DNA from: FLUQ01 sp031550605
GTDB lineage: Bacteria > Desulfobacterota > Desulfovibrionia > Desulfovibrionales > Desulfovibrionaceae
Length of the DNA: 64,000 nucleotides
Direction of reading: 5' to 3'
Assembly: GCA_031550605.1 (NCBI GenBank)
Contig: JAVBOK010000011.1
Location: forward strand, 7,909-71,908
Below, one piece after another: positions 44,601 through 53,262 of this stretch; the first letter of the stretch is position 1, and each line of letters begins with the position of its first letter. The notes under the pieces were generated by a model. The model was not told the DNA's origin and made no database searches. It saw nothing but the letters and a program-made list of their open reading frames with translations. The translations under genes and the position numbers were made by a program.

Positions 44601-45179
44601 TTCCGCCAGTTCCAGCAGCCGGGCGTTGACTTCGTCCTGTTCTTTCAGGCCGTTGGACTGCAGTTCCAGAAAAAAGCCGCCCGGATAGATGGCCGCGTAT
44701 TCGCGGGCCAGAGCCAGAGCCCCGTCCATGTCCCTGCGGCGGATGGCCTTGGGTATTTCCCCGGCCAGGCAGGCGGACAGGGCGACAATCCCTTCGCTGT
44801 ACTGCCGCAGAAGCGGCTTGTCCACGCGCGGCCGGTGGTAGAAACCGTGCATGGCCCCGTGGGACACCAGTTTGGCCAGATTGTGGTAGCCGGTCTTGTT
44901 CCGGGCCAGCAGGACCAGATGGTGGCGCGATTTGGCCAGCGGGCTGGTGCGGTCCGTATGGTCGTGGCACACGTAGACCTCGCACCCGATGATGGGGCGG
45001 ATGCCCGCGTCCCTGGCCGCGACGTAAAAAGGCATGGCCGCGTACAGATTGCCGTGGTCGGTGACGGCCGCCGCCGTCATGCCGAAATCCTTGGTGCGGG
45101 CGCACAGGTCTTTCAGCCGGATGGCGCCGTCCAGCAAACTGTACTCGGAATGGCAATGCAGATGGACAAAGTCAGACAT
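41670..45179 (-). CDS. dnaE: DNA polymerase III alpha subunit
   Basis: Replicative polymerase, 1169 residues, normal size. PHP domain at the N terminus (HLHCHSEYSLLDGA; TDHGNLYAAM). The catalytic palm has PDIDVDF at residues 401-407 preceded by GPGRGSAAGSLVAW; finger and beta-binding regions follow (HASTHAAGIVISD, QEQVMQIAQIVGRY, KSHSAAYALISYHTAYLK). The OB-fold near residues 980-1050 carries EYVTKKGARMAFCQIEDLTA. Monocistronic, followed by a terminator. Confidence 0.97.
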   Translation of the reverse strand: MSDFVHLHCHSEYSLLDGAIRLKDLCARTKDFGMTAAAVTDHGNLYAAMPFYVAARDAGIRPIIGCEVYVCHDHTDRTSPLAKSRHHLVLLARNKTGYHNLAKLVSHGAMHGFYHRPRVDKPLLRQYSEGIVALSACLAGEIPKAIRRRDMDGALALAREYAAIYPGGFFLELQSNGLKEQDEVNARLLELAETANLPLVATNDCHYLEKTDVEAHDILLCIQTQSKVDDANRLRFETRDLYYKSPEEMAAAFSHVPRALENTCRIATELCGDYDFDFKTYHFPIYSHDETFKPEDEFRRLALEGLEKRLSALSYRVDEGMYRERLEMELNVICEMQFPGYFLIVQDFINWAKNNAIPVGPGRGSAAGSLVAWALRITNLDPIPYNLLFERFLNIERISMPDIDVDFCERKRHEVIKYVGMRYGDDSVAQITTFGKMKAKAVVRDVGRAMGLTFQETDRIAKLIPGALDMTIKKALETEPDLKALYDSDPGTRKLIDISRNLEGLSRHASTHAAGIVISDRPMIEYLPLYKGKRDETVTQYDMKMVEKVGLVKFDFLGLRTMTLIQDTLDAIALQGRTPPDLDTLPLNDAETYKLYAAGDTDGIFQVESSGMRQYLRRLRPTVFEDVIAMLALYRPGPLESGMVDEFIKRKQGEVAISYPLPELEGCLKDTYGVIVYQEQVMQIAQIVGRYTLGGADLLRRAMGKKDPLAMAKERAKFVSGAEENGVPTKKANEIFDLMEQFAKYGFNKSHSAAYALISYHTAYLKTHFKEEFMAALLTSEMGNQDKLLKYIAACKDMDIPVDRPSVRDSRREFIVRGGRIVFGLGGVKNVGDEAIREIIEARDAGGAYASLFDLCQRVSLRKVTKRVLENLIKGGACDCLGCTRASLFAALDLAVARAQKRQKEKDSNQISLFSMVDAAPVPPAPGIGFECEEERIEEWQDKDKLRFEKEALGFFLTSHPLQPFRKEMVRLGLTALEDCRDLYGEAAIKTAVLVTGVKEYVTKKGARMAFCQIEDLTASGECTFFPEAYAAHRELLNSDQPLYLECRPSDRGDDIQTQSADDEDEETLREIKLLGARVSPLEEACSGSLEPVCLDLTAEGVTRPRLEELKSLLGRHRGNAPVHVRLADNGFWCRLELSAAYTVQPGLLLENDLAVWASGAAGEQNALH

Positions 45180-45308
45180 GGCAAGCTCTTGAAGTAAAAT
45201 ATGGCGAAAAGAAAAGTATAGCCGAAAGGGAGGCCGGCCTCAATGTGAAAGGCACGGGACACGGCGCCGGGGCTTTCCATTTTATCGTTCCGGACGTATC
45301 TTCCGGCG

Positions 45309-46139
45309 ATGTCGAACCCGATCCCTTCCCGGAAAACGCTGTTCCCTCTGCCCGACATGCCGGGCATGGCCGCGCATCACGCGCGATTTGCCGCCTATGC
45401 CCGGTCCTTCCATACGGGCGATACGGACCATGACGCGCATCTGCGCCTGAAAGAAGAGCACACGCTGGGCGTACTGGCCCAGGCGGAGGCCGTCGCCGAT
45501 GCGGAAGCGGCCTTTCGCGCCGATCAGGCATTGCGGCGCGCGCTGCTGCTGGCCGCCTTGTATCATGACCTGGCCCGGTTCCCGCAGTATGCCCGGTACC
45601 GCACGTTCAGCGACGCCCGTTCGGTGAACCACGGGCGATGGAGCAGCCGCGAACTGGGGCGCCCGGGCTTTCTGGATGACGAAGAACCGGCGGTGCGGCG
45701 CATCGTGCGCGCGGCCGTGCTGCTGCACAACCGGTACGCTTTGCCGGACGGGCTGCCGGCGGATTTCATGGCCGTCAGCGGGGCTTTGCGCGACGCGGAC
45801 AAACTGGACATCCTGCGCGTCATGCGGGCCAATCTGGGCGAGGGCATGCGGCCCGACCCGGTGGTGGTCATGAACGTGACGGATTCGCCGGAGTATAGCC
45901 CCCGCGTGCTGGACAAGCTCAAACGGCATCTGCTGCCGTCGTTCGCCGATCTTGCGACGACCACGGATTTCCGCCTGCTGCTGTGCGCCTGGTTTTATGA
46001 TCTGAACTTCGCGGCTTCCCGCCGCATCGCGGCGCGCGCGGGCGATCTTCAGGCCATTCTCGCCGCTCTGCCTCGTACTCCGGCCATGGCGGACTTTGTT
46101 GCGCAATACAGCGCCGATCTTGACGCGTATGCGGTCTGA
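45309..46139 (+). CDS. HD-domain phosphohydrolase
   Basis: 276 residues. The conserved HD signature is LAALYHDLARFPQYARY, with an upstream His (HTLGVLAQAEAV) and downstream DADKLDILRVM supplying the remaining metal ligands. It resembles HD proteins that hydrolyse nucleotide or phosphate esters. It overlaps the following methyltransferase gene by 11 bases, so the two are cotranslated. Substrate unknown. Confidence 0.87.
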   Translation: MSNPIPSRKTLFPLPDMPGMAAHHARFAAYARSFHTGDTDHDAHLRLKEEHTLGVLAQAEAVADAEAAFRADQALRRALLLAALYHDLARFPQYARYRTFSDARSVNHGRWSSRELGRPGFLDDEEPAVRRIVRAAVLLHNRYALPDGLPADFMAVSGALRDADKLDILRVMRANLGEGMRPDPVVVMNVTDSPEYSPRVLDKLKRHLLPSFADLATTTDFRLLLCAWFYDLNFAASRRIAARAGDLQAILAALPRTPAMADFVAQYSADLDAYAV

Positions 46140-46737
46140 CGCCTACGAACGCACGGCCCGCTGGTATGATCCGGCGACGGCGCGGCTTCTGGCCGCCACG
46201 CGGCGGCGCATTGCCGGACTGTGCCGCGAAAACGGCTGGCGGCGGGTGCTGGATATCGGCTGCGGCACCGGGATGCAGGCGCTGGCGCTGCACGATGCCG
46301 GGCTGCGGGTGACGGGGCTTGACGCTTCGGCCGCCATGCTGGCCGTGGCCCGCCGTCGTCTGCCGCCGGAACTGGCCCTGGTCCGGGCGGATTCGCTTGC
46401 GGCGTTCGCCGGCAGATCTTTTGACGCCGCGCTCCTTTCCCTGGTGCTGCACGAAACGGACAGCGACCCGGCGCTGTTGCTGCGCGACGCCCTGCGCGTG
46501 TCCCCCGTGTGCATCGTTCTGGAATGGCGCATGCCGGAACGCAATCTGGATTTGCCGGGGCAACTGCTCACCCATGCCATCGAGCGTCTGGCGGGTGGGC
46601 GGCATTATGCGCGGTTCAGGGACTATGCGGCGGCGGGCTGGCTGCGCGGCCTGGCGGCCAGGGCGGGGGTGCTGATCCGCAGTGAAGAGCCCGTGGCGGC
46701 CCGAACTCTGACGCTGGCCGTTCTGAGCGGGGCGTAA
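46129..46737 (+). CDS. Class I SAM-dependent methyltransferase
   Basis: 202 residues. Motif I VLDIGCGTGMQALAL, acidic post-I residue in VTGLDASAAML, motif II-like VRADSLAAFAGRSFDAALLSLVLHE. N-terminal YERTARWYDPATARL is typical of small UbiE-like enzymes. ATG at 46129 overlaps the HD gene. No substrate-specific feature is seen. Confidence 0.9.
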   Translation: MRSDAYERTARWYDPATARLLAATRRRIAGLCRENGWRRVLDIGCGTGMQALALHDAGLRVTGLDASAAMLAVARRRLPPELALVRADSLAAFAGRSFDAALLSLVLHETDSDPALLLRDALRVSPVCIVLEWRMPERNLDLPGQLLTHAIERLAGGRHYARFRDYAAAGWLRGLAARAGVLIRSEEPVAARTLTLAVLSGA

Positions 46738-46889
46738 CGGAGCATGCGGGCGGGAAAAGCGCCCGTGGCGGCCTGCTTCGAATTTTTCAAAATTTTTTCT
46801 TCGTCCCCCTAAAGTTCCTCCAACCCTTGCCGATATGAGGGATACGCGGTGTCCCGGACGCCGCGGAAACTCATGCCCGAGGGAAGGAT

Positions 46890-47711
46890 ATGCGGGTCGC
46901 GGAATCAATCGCCTTGCACTCCGTTTTCGGATACGGCCCTTCGGGCCGGGCCGCGCCGGTGACGCCGGCGGCCCCGGTTCCGTCCGTCCGTTCCGGCAGT
47001 TCGTGGAGCCTTGAGGACCAGGCGTTCGGCGCGGCACTGGTGCGCGAAGCCCGGCGCGATCCGGAATCGCCCCTGTACGGGCCGGACGCCCGGCTGCGGG
47101 ACTCGGACGCCGCCGCTGACGACCGTACGGTCCAGGCGCTGGAACAGCGGGACCAGGAAGTGCGGCGGAACGAGAAAGAGCGCGGCGACGCCGTGGGCGG
47201 CAGCCAGTACATTTACCAGATCGGCCCGGACGGCAGGCAGTACGCCGTCGGCAGCACGGCCCACGTGGTGCGCAAAAAGGACGGCGACGGTGGGGAAGAA
47301 GGCCCCGGCGAATTGAGCGGCGCGGACAAGGCCCTGCTGGAAAAACTGAAGGCCAGGGATTCTCTGGTGCGCGGGCATGAAACGGCCCATATCATGGCCG
47401 CCGGCGGCCAGACCGCCGGCCCGGCTCAATACACGTACCAGACCGGCCCGGACGGCCGGCCGTACGCCATCGGCGGATCGGTGAACATCGCCGTGGTCTC
47501 GTCGCCCGTGAACGACGAAGACGCCGCGCGCCAGGCGGAAACGGCCCGCCGCGCGGCCACGGCCAACGGCGGGATGTCGTTGCGGGACATGCAGGTGGCC
47601 ATGCGCGCCACCGAACTATCCGCCCGCGCGAAGAACCGCGCCCTTGACGCCTATGCCGGACGGGCGGGCTTCGGACCCGATCCGGCATCCTCGCCCTTTA
47701 TGGAAGAATAG
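46890..47711 (+). CDS. SprA-related metalloprotease-like protein
   Basis: 273 residues of the SprA-related family. The hallmark LVRGHETAHIMAAGG contains HExxH (residues 163-167), followed by YTYQTGPDGRPYAIGGSVNI. A second copy of the QIGPDGRQYAVG motif occurs earlier (residues ~111-121) without HExxH, so the protein has a degenerate internal duplication. A disordered Pro/Ser N terminus and helical C terminus flank it. No signal peptide. The function is unknown; a zinc peptidase is inferred. Confidence 0.8.
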   Translation: MRVAESIALHSVFGYGPSGRAAPVTPAAPVPSVRSGSSWSLEDQAFGAALVREARRDPESPLYGPDARLRDSDAAADDRTVQALEQRDQEVRRNEKERGDAVGGSQYIYQIGPDGRQYAVGSTAHVVRKKDGDGGEEGPGELSGADKALLEKLKARDSLVRGHETAHIMAAGGQTAGPAQYTYQTGPDGRPYAIGGSVNIAVVSSPVNDEDAARQAETARRAATANGGMSLRDMQVAMRATELSARAKNRALDAYAGRAGFGPDPASSPFMEE

Positions 47712-47748
47712 GGTATGGTTGCAGCCCCCTCAAACAGGAGGAGCGGCC

Positions 47749-48282
47749 ATGCGCATCATACTCTGCGCCTTTCAGCCGGAACTGCAGACCGCCTGGGACG
47801 ACGCCGCGCGCGCGTCCTGCGGGCTGTTCCCCCGGAAGCACTCGCTGGAAACGACCACGGGCGACATCACCGCCCTGACCGCGGATGCCGTTGTTTCCCC
47901 TGCCAATTCGGCGGGGTGCATGCGGGGCGGGGTTGATCTGGCGTATACGCGATTTTTCGGCGAACAGCTGGAAAAAAATCTGCAAAGCCGTATCCGCGCG
48001 CTGCCGGGCAATACCTTGCCCGTGGGCCGCGCTTTGGTGGTGCCCACGGGCAACGGCCGCATTCCCCATCTGATCAGCGCGCCGACCATGGCCCGGCCCA
48101 TGCGCCTTGACGGGCCCGATCCGGTGCGCCTGGCCTGCCGGGCCGCTGCGGCCGCCGCCCTGCGGCACGATTTCGCGGTTGTCGCCTTTCCCGGCATGGG
48201 CACGGGCACCGGCGGGCTTTCGTTGCCCGTGGCGGCGAAAGCCATGCTGGACGGCATCGCGGAAGGACTGCAGCCGGAATAG
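47749..48282 (+). CDS. Macro-domain protein (ADP-ribose binding)
   Basis: 177 residues, a stand-alone macro domain: TGDITALTADAVVSPANSAGCMRGGVDLAYTRFFG (Asp and Asn of the ADP-ribose pocket) and VAFPGMGTGTGGLSL (phosphate loop). These bind or hydrolyse ADP-ribose derivatives such as O-acetyl-ADP-ribose or ADP-ribosylated residues. AGGAGG before ATG 47749 is strong. Confidence 0.9.
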   Translation: MRIILCAFQPELQTAWDDAARASCGLFPRKHSLETTTGDITALTADAVVSPANSAGCMRGGVDLAYTRFFGEQLEKNLQSRIRALPGNTLPVGRALVVPTGNGRIPHLISAPTMARPMRLDGPDPVRLACRAAAAAALRHDFAVVAFPGMGTGTGGLSLPVAAKAMLDGIAEGLQPE

Positions 48283-48464
48283 AAACAGGGCGAACCCCTT
48301 CCGGCAGAATCCGGCGTGATAGCGGCCCGCGGCTTTTCGCCTTGCATCCGGCGCATTCGTGTCTATTGTGGTCTTCGGCGGGCATTTCCCGTTCCGTCGC
48401 ATCCGCCGGGCAAAAGACTTGCCCGGCGGGCGGCCGCGGCGTATGGTGCCCGCGGGAGAAACGC

Positions 48465-48932
48465 ATGGCAAAAGACTACGATCCGCAAATGCACACGGCC
48501 GAGCATGTGCTGAACCGGACCATGATCCGGCTGTTCGGCACCGGGCGTTGTTTTTCCTCGCATCTGAACCCCGGCAAATCCAAGTGCGATTACCGTTTTG
48601 GCCGCGACCTGAGCGATGAAGAAGGCCGCGCGCTGGAAAATGCCGTCAACGCCGAGCTGGCCAAAGATCTGCCGGTGGCCGAGCGCTTTCTGCCCCGGTC
48701 GGAAGCGGAGAAGCTGGTGGACCTGGGCAAGCTGCCCCCGTCCGTGGGGCCTGACGCGCCCATCCGCATCGTGACCGTGGGCGGGTACGACATCTGCCCC
48801 TGCATCGGCGCGCATGTGGCTTCCACCGGCGAAGTGGGGGCGTTCCGCCTGACCTCCCACGAATTCAAACCCGGCGACAACGGTTCCGGGGTTCTGCGTC
48901 TGCGGTTCAGGCTGGAAGAACCCGTGAAATGA
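48465..48932 (+). CDS. AlaX/SAD-type trans-editing protein
   Basis: 155 residues resembling the second additional domain of alanyl/threonyl-tRNA synthetases. Zinc ligands: H10 and H14 (HTAEH), C113 and H117 (CIGAH). It would hydrolyse mischarged aminoacyl-tRNA (Ser- or Gly-tRNAAla) free of the synthetase. GGGAG upstream supports ATG 48465. The lack of an aminoacylation or anticodon domain marks it as an AlaX-S-like stand-alone editor; specificity is not certain. Confidence 0.86.
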   Translation: MAKDYDPQMHTAEHVLNRTMIRLFGTGRCFSSHLNPGKSKCDYRFGRDLSDEEGRALENAVNAELAKDLPVAERFLPRSEAEKLVDLGKLPPSVGPDAPIRIVTVGGYDICPCIGAHVASTGEVGAFRLTSHEFKPGDNGSGVLRLRFRLEEPVK

Positions 48933-48971
48933 CCGGGGCCCGCCCCGGCGGATGCGGTAGGCCGCACCCGC

Positions 48972-49020
48972 GAAGAGCATCGGGGGAACCGCACATCGTG
49001 CGGTTCCCCCGATGCTCTTC
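48972..49020. terminator. Strong bidirectional terminator
   Basis: 23-bp perfect inverted repeat (48972-48994 with 48998-49020) with loop ATC; left arm starts GAAGAGCATCGGGGG. It separates convergent alaX-like and nitronate monooxygenase-like genes. Confidence 0.85.
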
Positions 49021-49079
49021 CTCTTGCGGGATCAGTGGGGCCTGGCCCCCGCCGGAAGGCGGGCCAAGGGTCCCGGATG

Positions 49080-50201
49080 TCATTTCAAGTTCAGCATCGA
49101 CCTGGCCGAGGCGATGGCCTGGTCGAATTCCTTTTGCAGGCTGCTCATCAACTCGTTCACGGACATGATGCTGTCCACCCGGAAGGCGTTGGCGCCGGAA
49201 AAGGCGAAGCCCCGTTCCAGGTTGCCCTTCATGGCGTTGAGCAGGGCGGAGGCGATGCAGTAGGGTGACTTTTCCGGGTCGCAGGTGGTGATGCACTGGA
49301 AAATGCAGCGGAAGTTCTTTTTGCCTTCTTCCAGCGCCTCGAGGAACTTGCTTTTGATGGCCCGGCCAGGCAGGCCCACGGGGCTTTTGATGATGGTGAT
49401 GTCTTCGGGCCTGGCTTTGATGTAGCTTTCCTTGAAACGGATATCCGCGTCGCATTCGTGGGTGGCCACGAAACGCGTGCCCATCTGCACGCCGGAAGCG
49501 CCCAGATCCATGCAGCGCTTGATGTCTTCGCCGGTGTACACGCCGCCGGCGGCGATAAGCGGTATGGCCCGGCCTTTTTTGTCCTCAAAGACTTTCAGAG
49601 CCTCGACGGTTTCGGGGATGGCCACCTCCAGGGAGTGGCCGGGATCATTGATGTCTTCGGGTTTGAACCCCAGATGTCCGCCGGCCTTGGGACCTTCGAC
49701 CACAAAGGCGTCGGGCAGCGTGTTGAAGCGGGACATCCATTTTTTGCAGATCAGGTTGGCGGCCCTGGCGGAAGACACGATGGGCACCAGCTTGGTCTTC
49801 AGTTCTTCTTTCGTGCTGTCGCACGCTTCCTGCATGTATTTGGGCAAATCAAGAGGCAGGCCGGCGCCGACGAACAGTACGTCGATTTTTTCCTCGATGG
49901 CCGTGCGTACCAGGGAGGAGAAATCCGTCAGCACGGACATGATGTTGACGCCCAGAATCCCGTCGGTCAGTTCGCGGGCCTTGTGAATTTCGTTTTTTAA
50001 CGCGCGGATGTTGGCGCCCAGCGGGTTGGAAGCTACGTCAGGTTCGCGCATGCCGATCATGGCGGCGGCGATGACGCCCACGCCGCCTTCGTTGGCCACG
50101 GCGGACGCCAGACGGTGCAGGGAAATGCCCACGCCCATGCCGCCCTGGACGATGGGGGTTTTGGCCACCAGATCGCCCATATTCAGGGAAGGAAAAGCCA
50201 T
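49080..50201 (-). CDS. Nitronate monooxygenase-like FMN protein
   Basis: 373-residue TIM barrel of the NMO/2-nitropropane dioxygenase family. Motifs: TPIVQGGMGVGISLHRLASAVANEGGVG, VVEGPKAGGHLGF, IPLIAAGGVYTGEDI and GASGVQMGTRFVATHECDA for FMN phosphate binding. In anaerobes such proteins may act as FMN-linked reductases rather than oxygenases. It may be the last gene of the addAB transcript, or may have its own promoter in the 58 bases upstream of 50201. Confidence 0.88.
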   Translation of the reverse strand: MAFPSLNMGDLVAKTPIVQGGMGVGISLHRLASAVANEGGVGVIAAAMIGMREPDVASNPLGANIRALKNEIHKARELTDGILGVNIMSVLTDFSSLVRTAIEEKIDVLFVGAGLPLDLPKYMQEACDSTKEELKTKLVPIVSSARAANLICKKWMSRFNTLPDAFVVEGPKAGGHLGFKPEDINDPGHSLEVAIPETVEALKVFEDKKGRAIPLIAAGGVYTGEDIKRCMDLGASGVQMGTRFVATHECDADIRFKESYIKARPEDITIIKSPVGLPGRAIKSKFLEALEEGKKNFRCIFQCITTCDPEKSPYCIASALLNAMKGNLERGFAFSGANAFRVDSIMSVNELMSSLQKEFDQAIASARSMLNLK

Positions 50202-50259
50202 TCTTTCTCCTCCGGCTTCGTGCTGGAAAGCAGTATTGTGAGAGTGTGACTCACTTTCA

Positions 50260-53200
50260 TCAGCCGGAGGCCACTATACACATCTTTTGATAGGGGCACC
50301 AGCGGCAATTTTTGTTTTCCCGCGGCCGGAACGAAACGCTGCGCTCCATGTGGCGCAAGAGAAACCGCAGCAGCGAGGGAATTTTTTCGCAAAGAATCGC
50401 GGTCCGGTCTTCATCGGAAATATCGTCCCCGATCAGGGGGCTTTCCTCCAGGCCGCTTTTCAGCGGGACATAGAGCGCGTCATGCACGTCGCGGCCGGAA
50501 CCGTGCATGAACATGTACAGGTAGGCGGGCAACTGCACGCTGGCGAACTGTTCCGCCACGGCCGCCAGCAGGGCGTCGTTCTGCGGCCCGTCGCCGCCGG
50601 GGGCGTCCAGTTCCCGCCACAGGGCCGCATCCTGCCATACATCCGGGCCGATCCGGGGAATGGATCCGGTTTTGTAGTCCAGCACATAGGTATTGCCGTC
50701 GGCTTCGTCCACCCTGTCCAGGGTTCCGGCAAGCCGCCGCGTCCTGCCGTCGACAAGGATGGCGGCGGCAACGGGTTCCTCGAACAGCCGGGGGATGCGG
50801 CCTTCCTGCTGCGAGAGCAGCCGGGCCAGGCGGACGGGCCCCGCTTCTTCCAGCAGGATGCGGTCGTCGGCGGGCAGGGTCCCGCTGAGGGGGGACGCGG
50901 CCAGTTCCGTCAGGAACAGGTCGCGCAGGGCTTTTTCTTCCGTCTCGGAAGCGCGCACCGGCCTGTCCTTGCGGGCGCTGAAATAGTTGCGCAGCGTCTC
51001 GTGCAGCAGGATGCCGGTGCCCAGGGGGTCTTCGCCTTCATTTACGCCGGGCGCCGGGCTTATGCGGCCGATCCGTTCATAAAAGAAGCGCGCCGGGCAA
51101 TGCAGGTACGTGTCGAGCAGGGACGGCGAGACCGCGCCCTTCAGGATGCGCTGCACGCGTTCGCGCACGGCGGCTGTGGCCGGGATGCTCCGGCGGTCGC
51201 GGGGCACCGGCGGCAGAGCGCAGGCGATGCAGCGCAGGGGGCCGTCTTCGCCTCCCCTGGCGGGGTCTTCCGGAGACAGCACCGCGCCCCGGCGGCATTC
51301 CTCGGCCCAGATCAGTTCCTCGACGAAGCGGCTGCGCACTTTTTTCCCGTCCGCCAGCCCCTGGGGTTCCACGCCCTCCTGCCAGTACAGGGTGACTTCG
51401 CGGGCCGCTGCCAGCAAACGGAAAAAGGTGTACGCCGCCACGCTTTCGCGTCCGTGCGCCGGCGGCAGGCCGGCCAGGGGCCGGAGCGGGTCGGGCAGCA
51501 GCGGGTCGTGGCCGGCGGAACCGGGCAGCCTGTCTTCAGTGAGATCAAGCACGAACAGACGGTCGAATTGCAGCAGCCGCGTCTCCAGAACGCCCAAGAC
51601 CTGGGTGCCGACCAGGGGGTAGGCCTCAAAAGGCACGCGTTCTTCGCGCAGCAGTTCGCGCAGCACGGCGAACAGCGTGGGCGCGGGCAGGCTTTCCTCC
51701 TTCAGCGCGGTGCCGGCCAACTGGGGGATGACCGAATGTTCCAGGCGGTGCAGGCATTCGGCGTCGATGGGAAAACGCTCCCACAGGTCGCGCCCGTACT
51801 CGCGCAGCAGGTCCGCAAGGCCGGCCAGCGCTTCCGCCAGATCGGCCGGGCTTTCGATCCGTTCCCAGGCGCCGGTCGTGGCGCGCAGGACGCGTATGAA
51901 AAGCTCGCGCAGGGGGGCGGCCCGCCCGTCCGGAACGGCGCCTTCCCGCCCGGCCAGGGCGGTTTGCGCCAGTTCCGCCTGTTCGGGCAACCCGACAGGG
52001 TCGGCAAAGCGCCGGCCCGCGCGGACGATGCGTTCCGCCTGATGCAGAAGGTGCCGGAACGGCTGCCCGTCAGGAATTTCCAGCATTTTCAGATAGGGAT
52101 GGCGCAGCAGGTCGATAAGGCCCTTCCAGTGATACAGCGGACGGACGCCTTCCCTGCGCGTTTCCTGCAGGCGCAGAATGGATTCGATAAGCCGGAACAG
52201 AGGGGAACGGGCCAGGGGATAGCCCATGGAAATGTTGACCCCCGCATCCGGCAAATGGTGCAGCACCGGCAACAGCAGGCTGGTGTCGGGAAGCACCACG
52301 GCGGTTCCCGACAAACCGGCCGCCGGGGGGGGCGCGTCTCCGGCCAGTTCCCGCCGGAGTTCCGCCAGCTGCGAATGCACGTCGTATCCGGCCCGGAACA
52401 GGATTCGCGGGCGCCGGTCCGGGTCCGGCGCCTCGCCGTGAAGCGCCATGCCGGTCCGCCATCTGCCCGCCCAGCGGACCAGATCCGCGCAGCTCCAGTG
52501 AGGGGAGCCCGAAACCGTTTCCGGATCGGCGTGCAGGCAGACCAGGGCACCTTTTTCCTGCCACAAATGGCGGAAAAATACGTCCTGCGCGCCGGTCAGG
52601 GCGTGAAAGCCGGCCAGGAACAGGGTTTTACCTTCCAGCCCCGGCAGAGAGAGGACAAAGCCGGGATCACGCGCGGCGCGGGCGGTGCGGAAGGCGTCAT
52701 AGCCCGGCGTGGTCCAGCCGCGCGCGTCCAGCGCCTCCATGTACCGGCCGTGCAGGACGGCCAGGTTTTCCAGCAGGGCCGCGGCAAAGGGGCTGACCTG
52801 GCCTTCCATGTGGCTGTAATCTTCCGGCAGGCGGTTGTGCTGGAAAAATTCTTCCATCAGGTTCGCCAGCCGCACCCCCCAGGGAAAAAAACGGCGGGAA
52901 TCGTCAAGGGGCAGGCCGTGCAGCAGGCTGCCCGCGGCCGCCCGGCTCCGCGTTTCGCGCACGCAGCCCAGCAGCAGAGCCACCTGGTCCAGAAGGCCGA
53001 TGGAAACGGCGGGACGGGCGGCCAGGCCGGACCGGGCCAGGCTGAACAGGGCCGTCACCGCTTCCATGCGCGGCAGGACGCAGGGTTTGCGGATCCGCGC
53101 ATCGTCCCGCAAAAGGTCGGTCATGTACCGGGCGGGCCGGGTGTGGGGGAAGATGAAGCAGGCGCCGCCGATGTCGCCGCCCGTGCGTTCCAGAGCAAGG

Positions 53201-53262
53201 GGGATCAGCGCGGGCAGGAAGGGGGTCTGCCAGGGCACGACGATGAAGGGGGACGCGCTCAC
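50260..53262 (-). CDS. addB: AddB-type helicase-nuclease subunit
   Basis: 1000 residues, start GTG 53262 overlapping the addA stop (GTGA). It is the AddB/RexB-like partner in the double-strand-break repair complex. The N-terminal half is a degenerate SF1 helicase fold without a clear Walker A. The C-terminal RecB-family nuclease has VLDYKTGS (D, K) and the Fe-S staple: C in YLHCPARFFYERI and C-x2-C-x5-C in NCRWCPYQKMC. The open frame extends 210 codons upstream, but that part is a shadow of addA. Confidence 0.88.
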   Translation of the reverse strand: MSASPFIVVPWQTPFLPALIPLALERTGGDIGGACFIFPHTRPARYMTDLLRDDARIRKPCVLPRMEAVTALFSLARSGLAARPAVSIGLLDQVALLLGCVRETRSRAAAGSLLHGLPLDDSRRFFPWGVRLANLMEEFFQHNRLPEDYSHMEGQVSPFAAALLENLAVLHGRYMEALDARGWTTPGYDAFRTARAARDPGFVLSLPGLEGKTLFLAGFHALTGAQDVFFRHLWQEKGALVCLHADPETVSGSPHWSCADLVRWAGRWRTGMALHGEAPDPDRRPRILFRAGYDVHSQLAELRRELAGDAPPPAAGLSGTAVVLPDTSLLLPVLHHLPDAGVNISMGYPLARSPLFRLIESILRLQETRREGVRPLYHWKGLIDLLRHPYLKMLEIPDGQPFRHLLHQAERIVRAGRRFADPVGLPEQAELAQTALAGREGAVPDGRAAPLRELFIRVLRATTGAWERIESPADLAEALAGLADLLREYGRDLWERFPIDAECLHRLEHSVIPQLAGTALKEESLPAPTLFAVLRELLREERVPFEAYPLVGTQVLGVLETRLLQFDRLFVLDLTEDRLPGSAGHDPLLPDPLRPLAGLPPAHGRESVAAYTFFRLLAAAREVTLYWQEGVEPQGLADGKKVRSRFVEELIWAEECRRGAVLSPEDPARGGEDGPLRCIACALPPVPRDRRSIPATAAVRERVQRILKGAVSPSLLDTYLHCPARFFYERIGRISPAPGVNEGEDPLGTGILLHETLRNYFSARKDRPVRASETEEKALRDLFLTELAASPLSGTLPADDRILLEEAGPVRLARLLSQQEGRIPRLFEEPVAAAILVDGRTRRLAGTLDRVDEADGNTYVLDYKTGSIPRIGPDVWQDAALWRELDAPGGDGPQNDALLAAVAEQFASVQLPAYLYMFMHGSGRDVHDALYVPLKSGLEESPLIGDDISDEDRTAILCEKIPSLLRFLLRHMERSVSFRPRENKNCRWCPYQKMCIVASG

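Noticed and set aside
50202..50259. CRP/FNR-like palindrome (GTGAGAGTGTGACTCAC) upstream of the nitronate monooxygenase-like gene
   Set aside because: Half-site spacing does not match the CRP or FNR consensus and the gap is only 58 bases; too weak to list.
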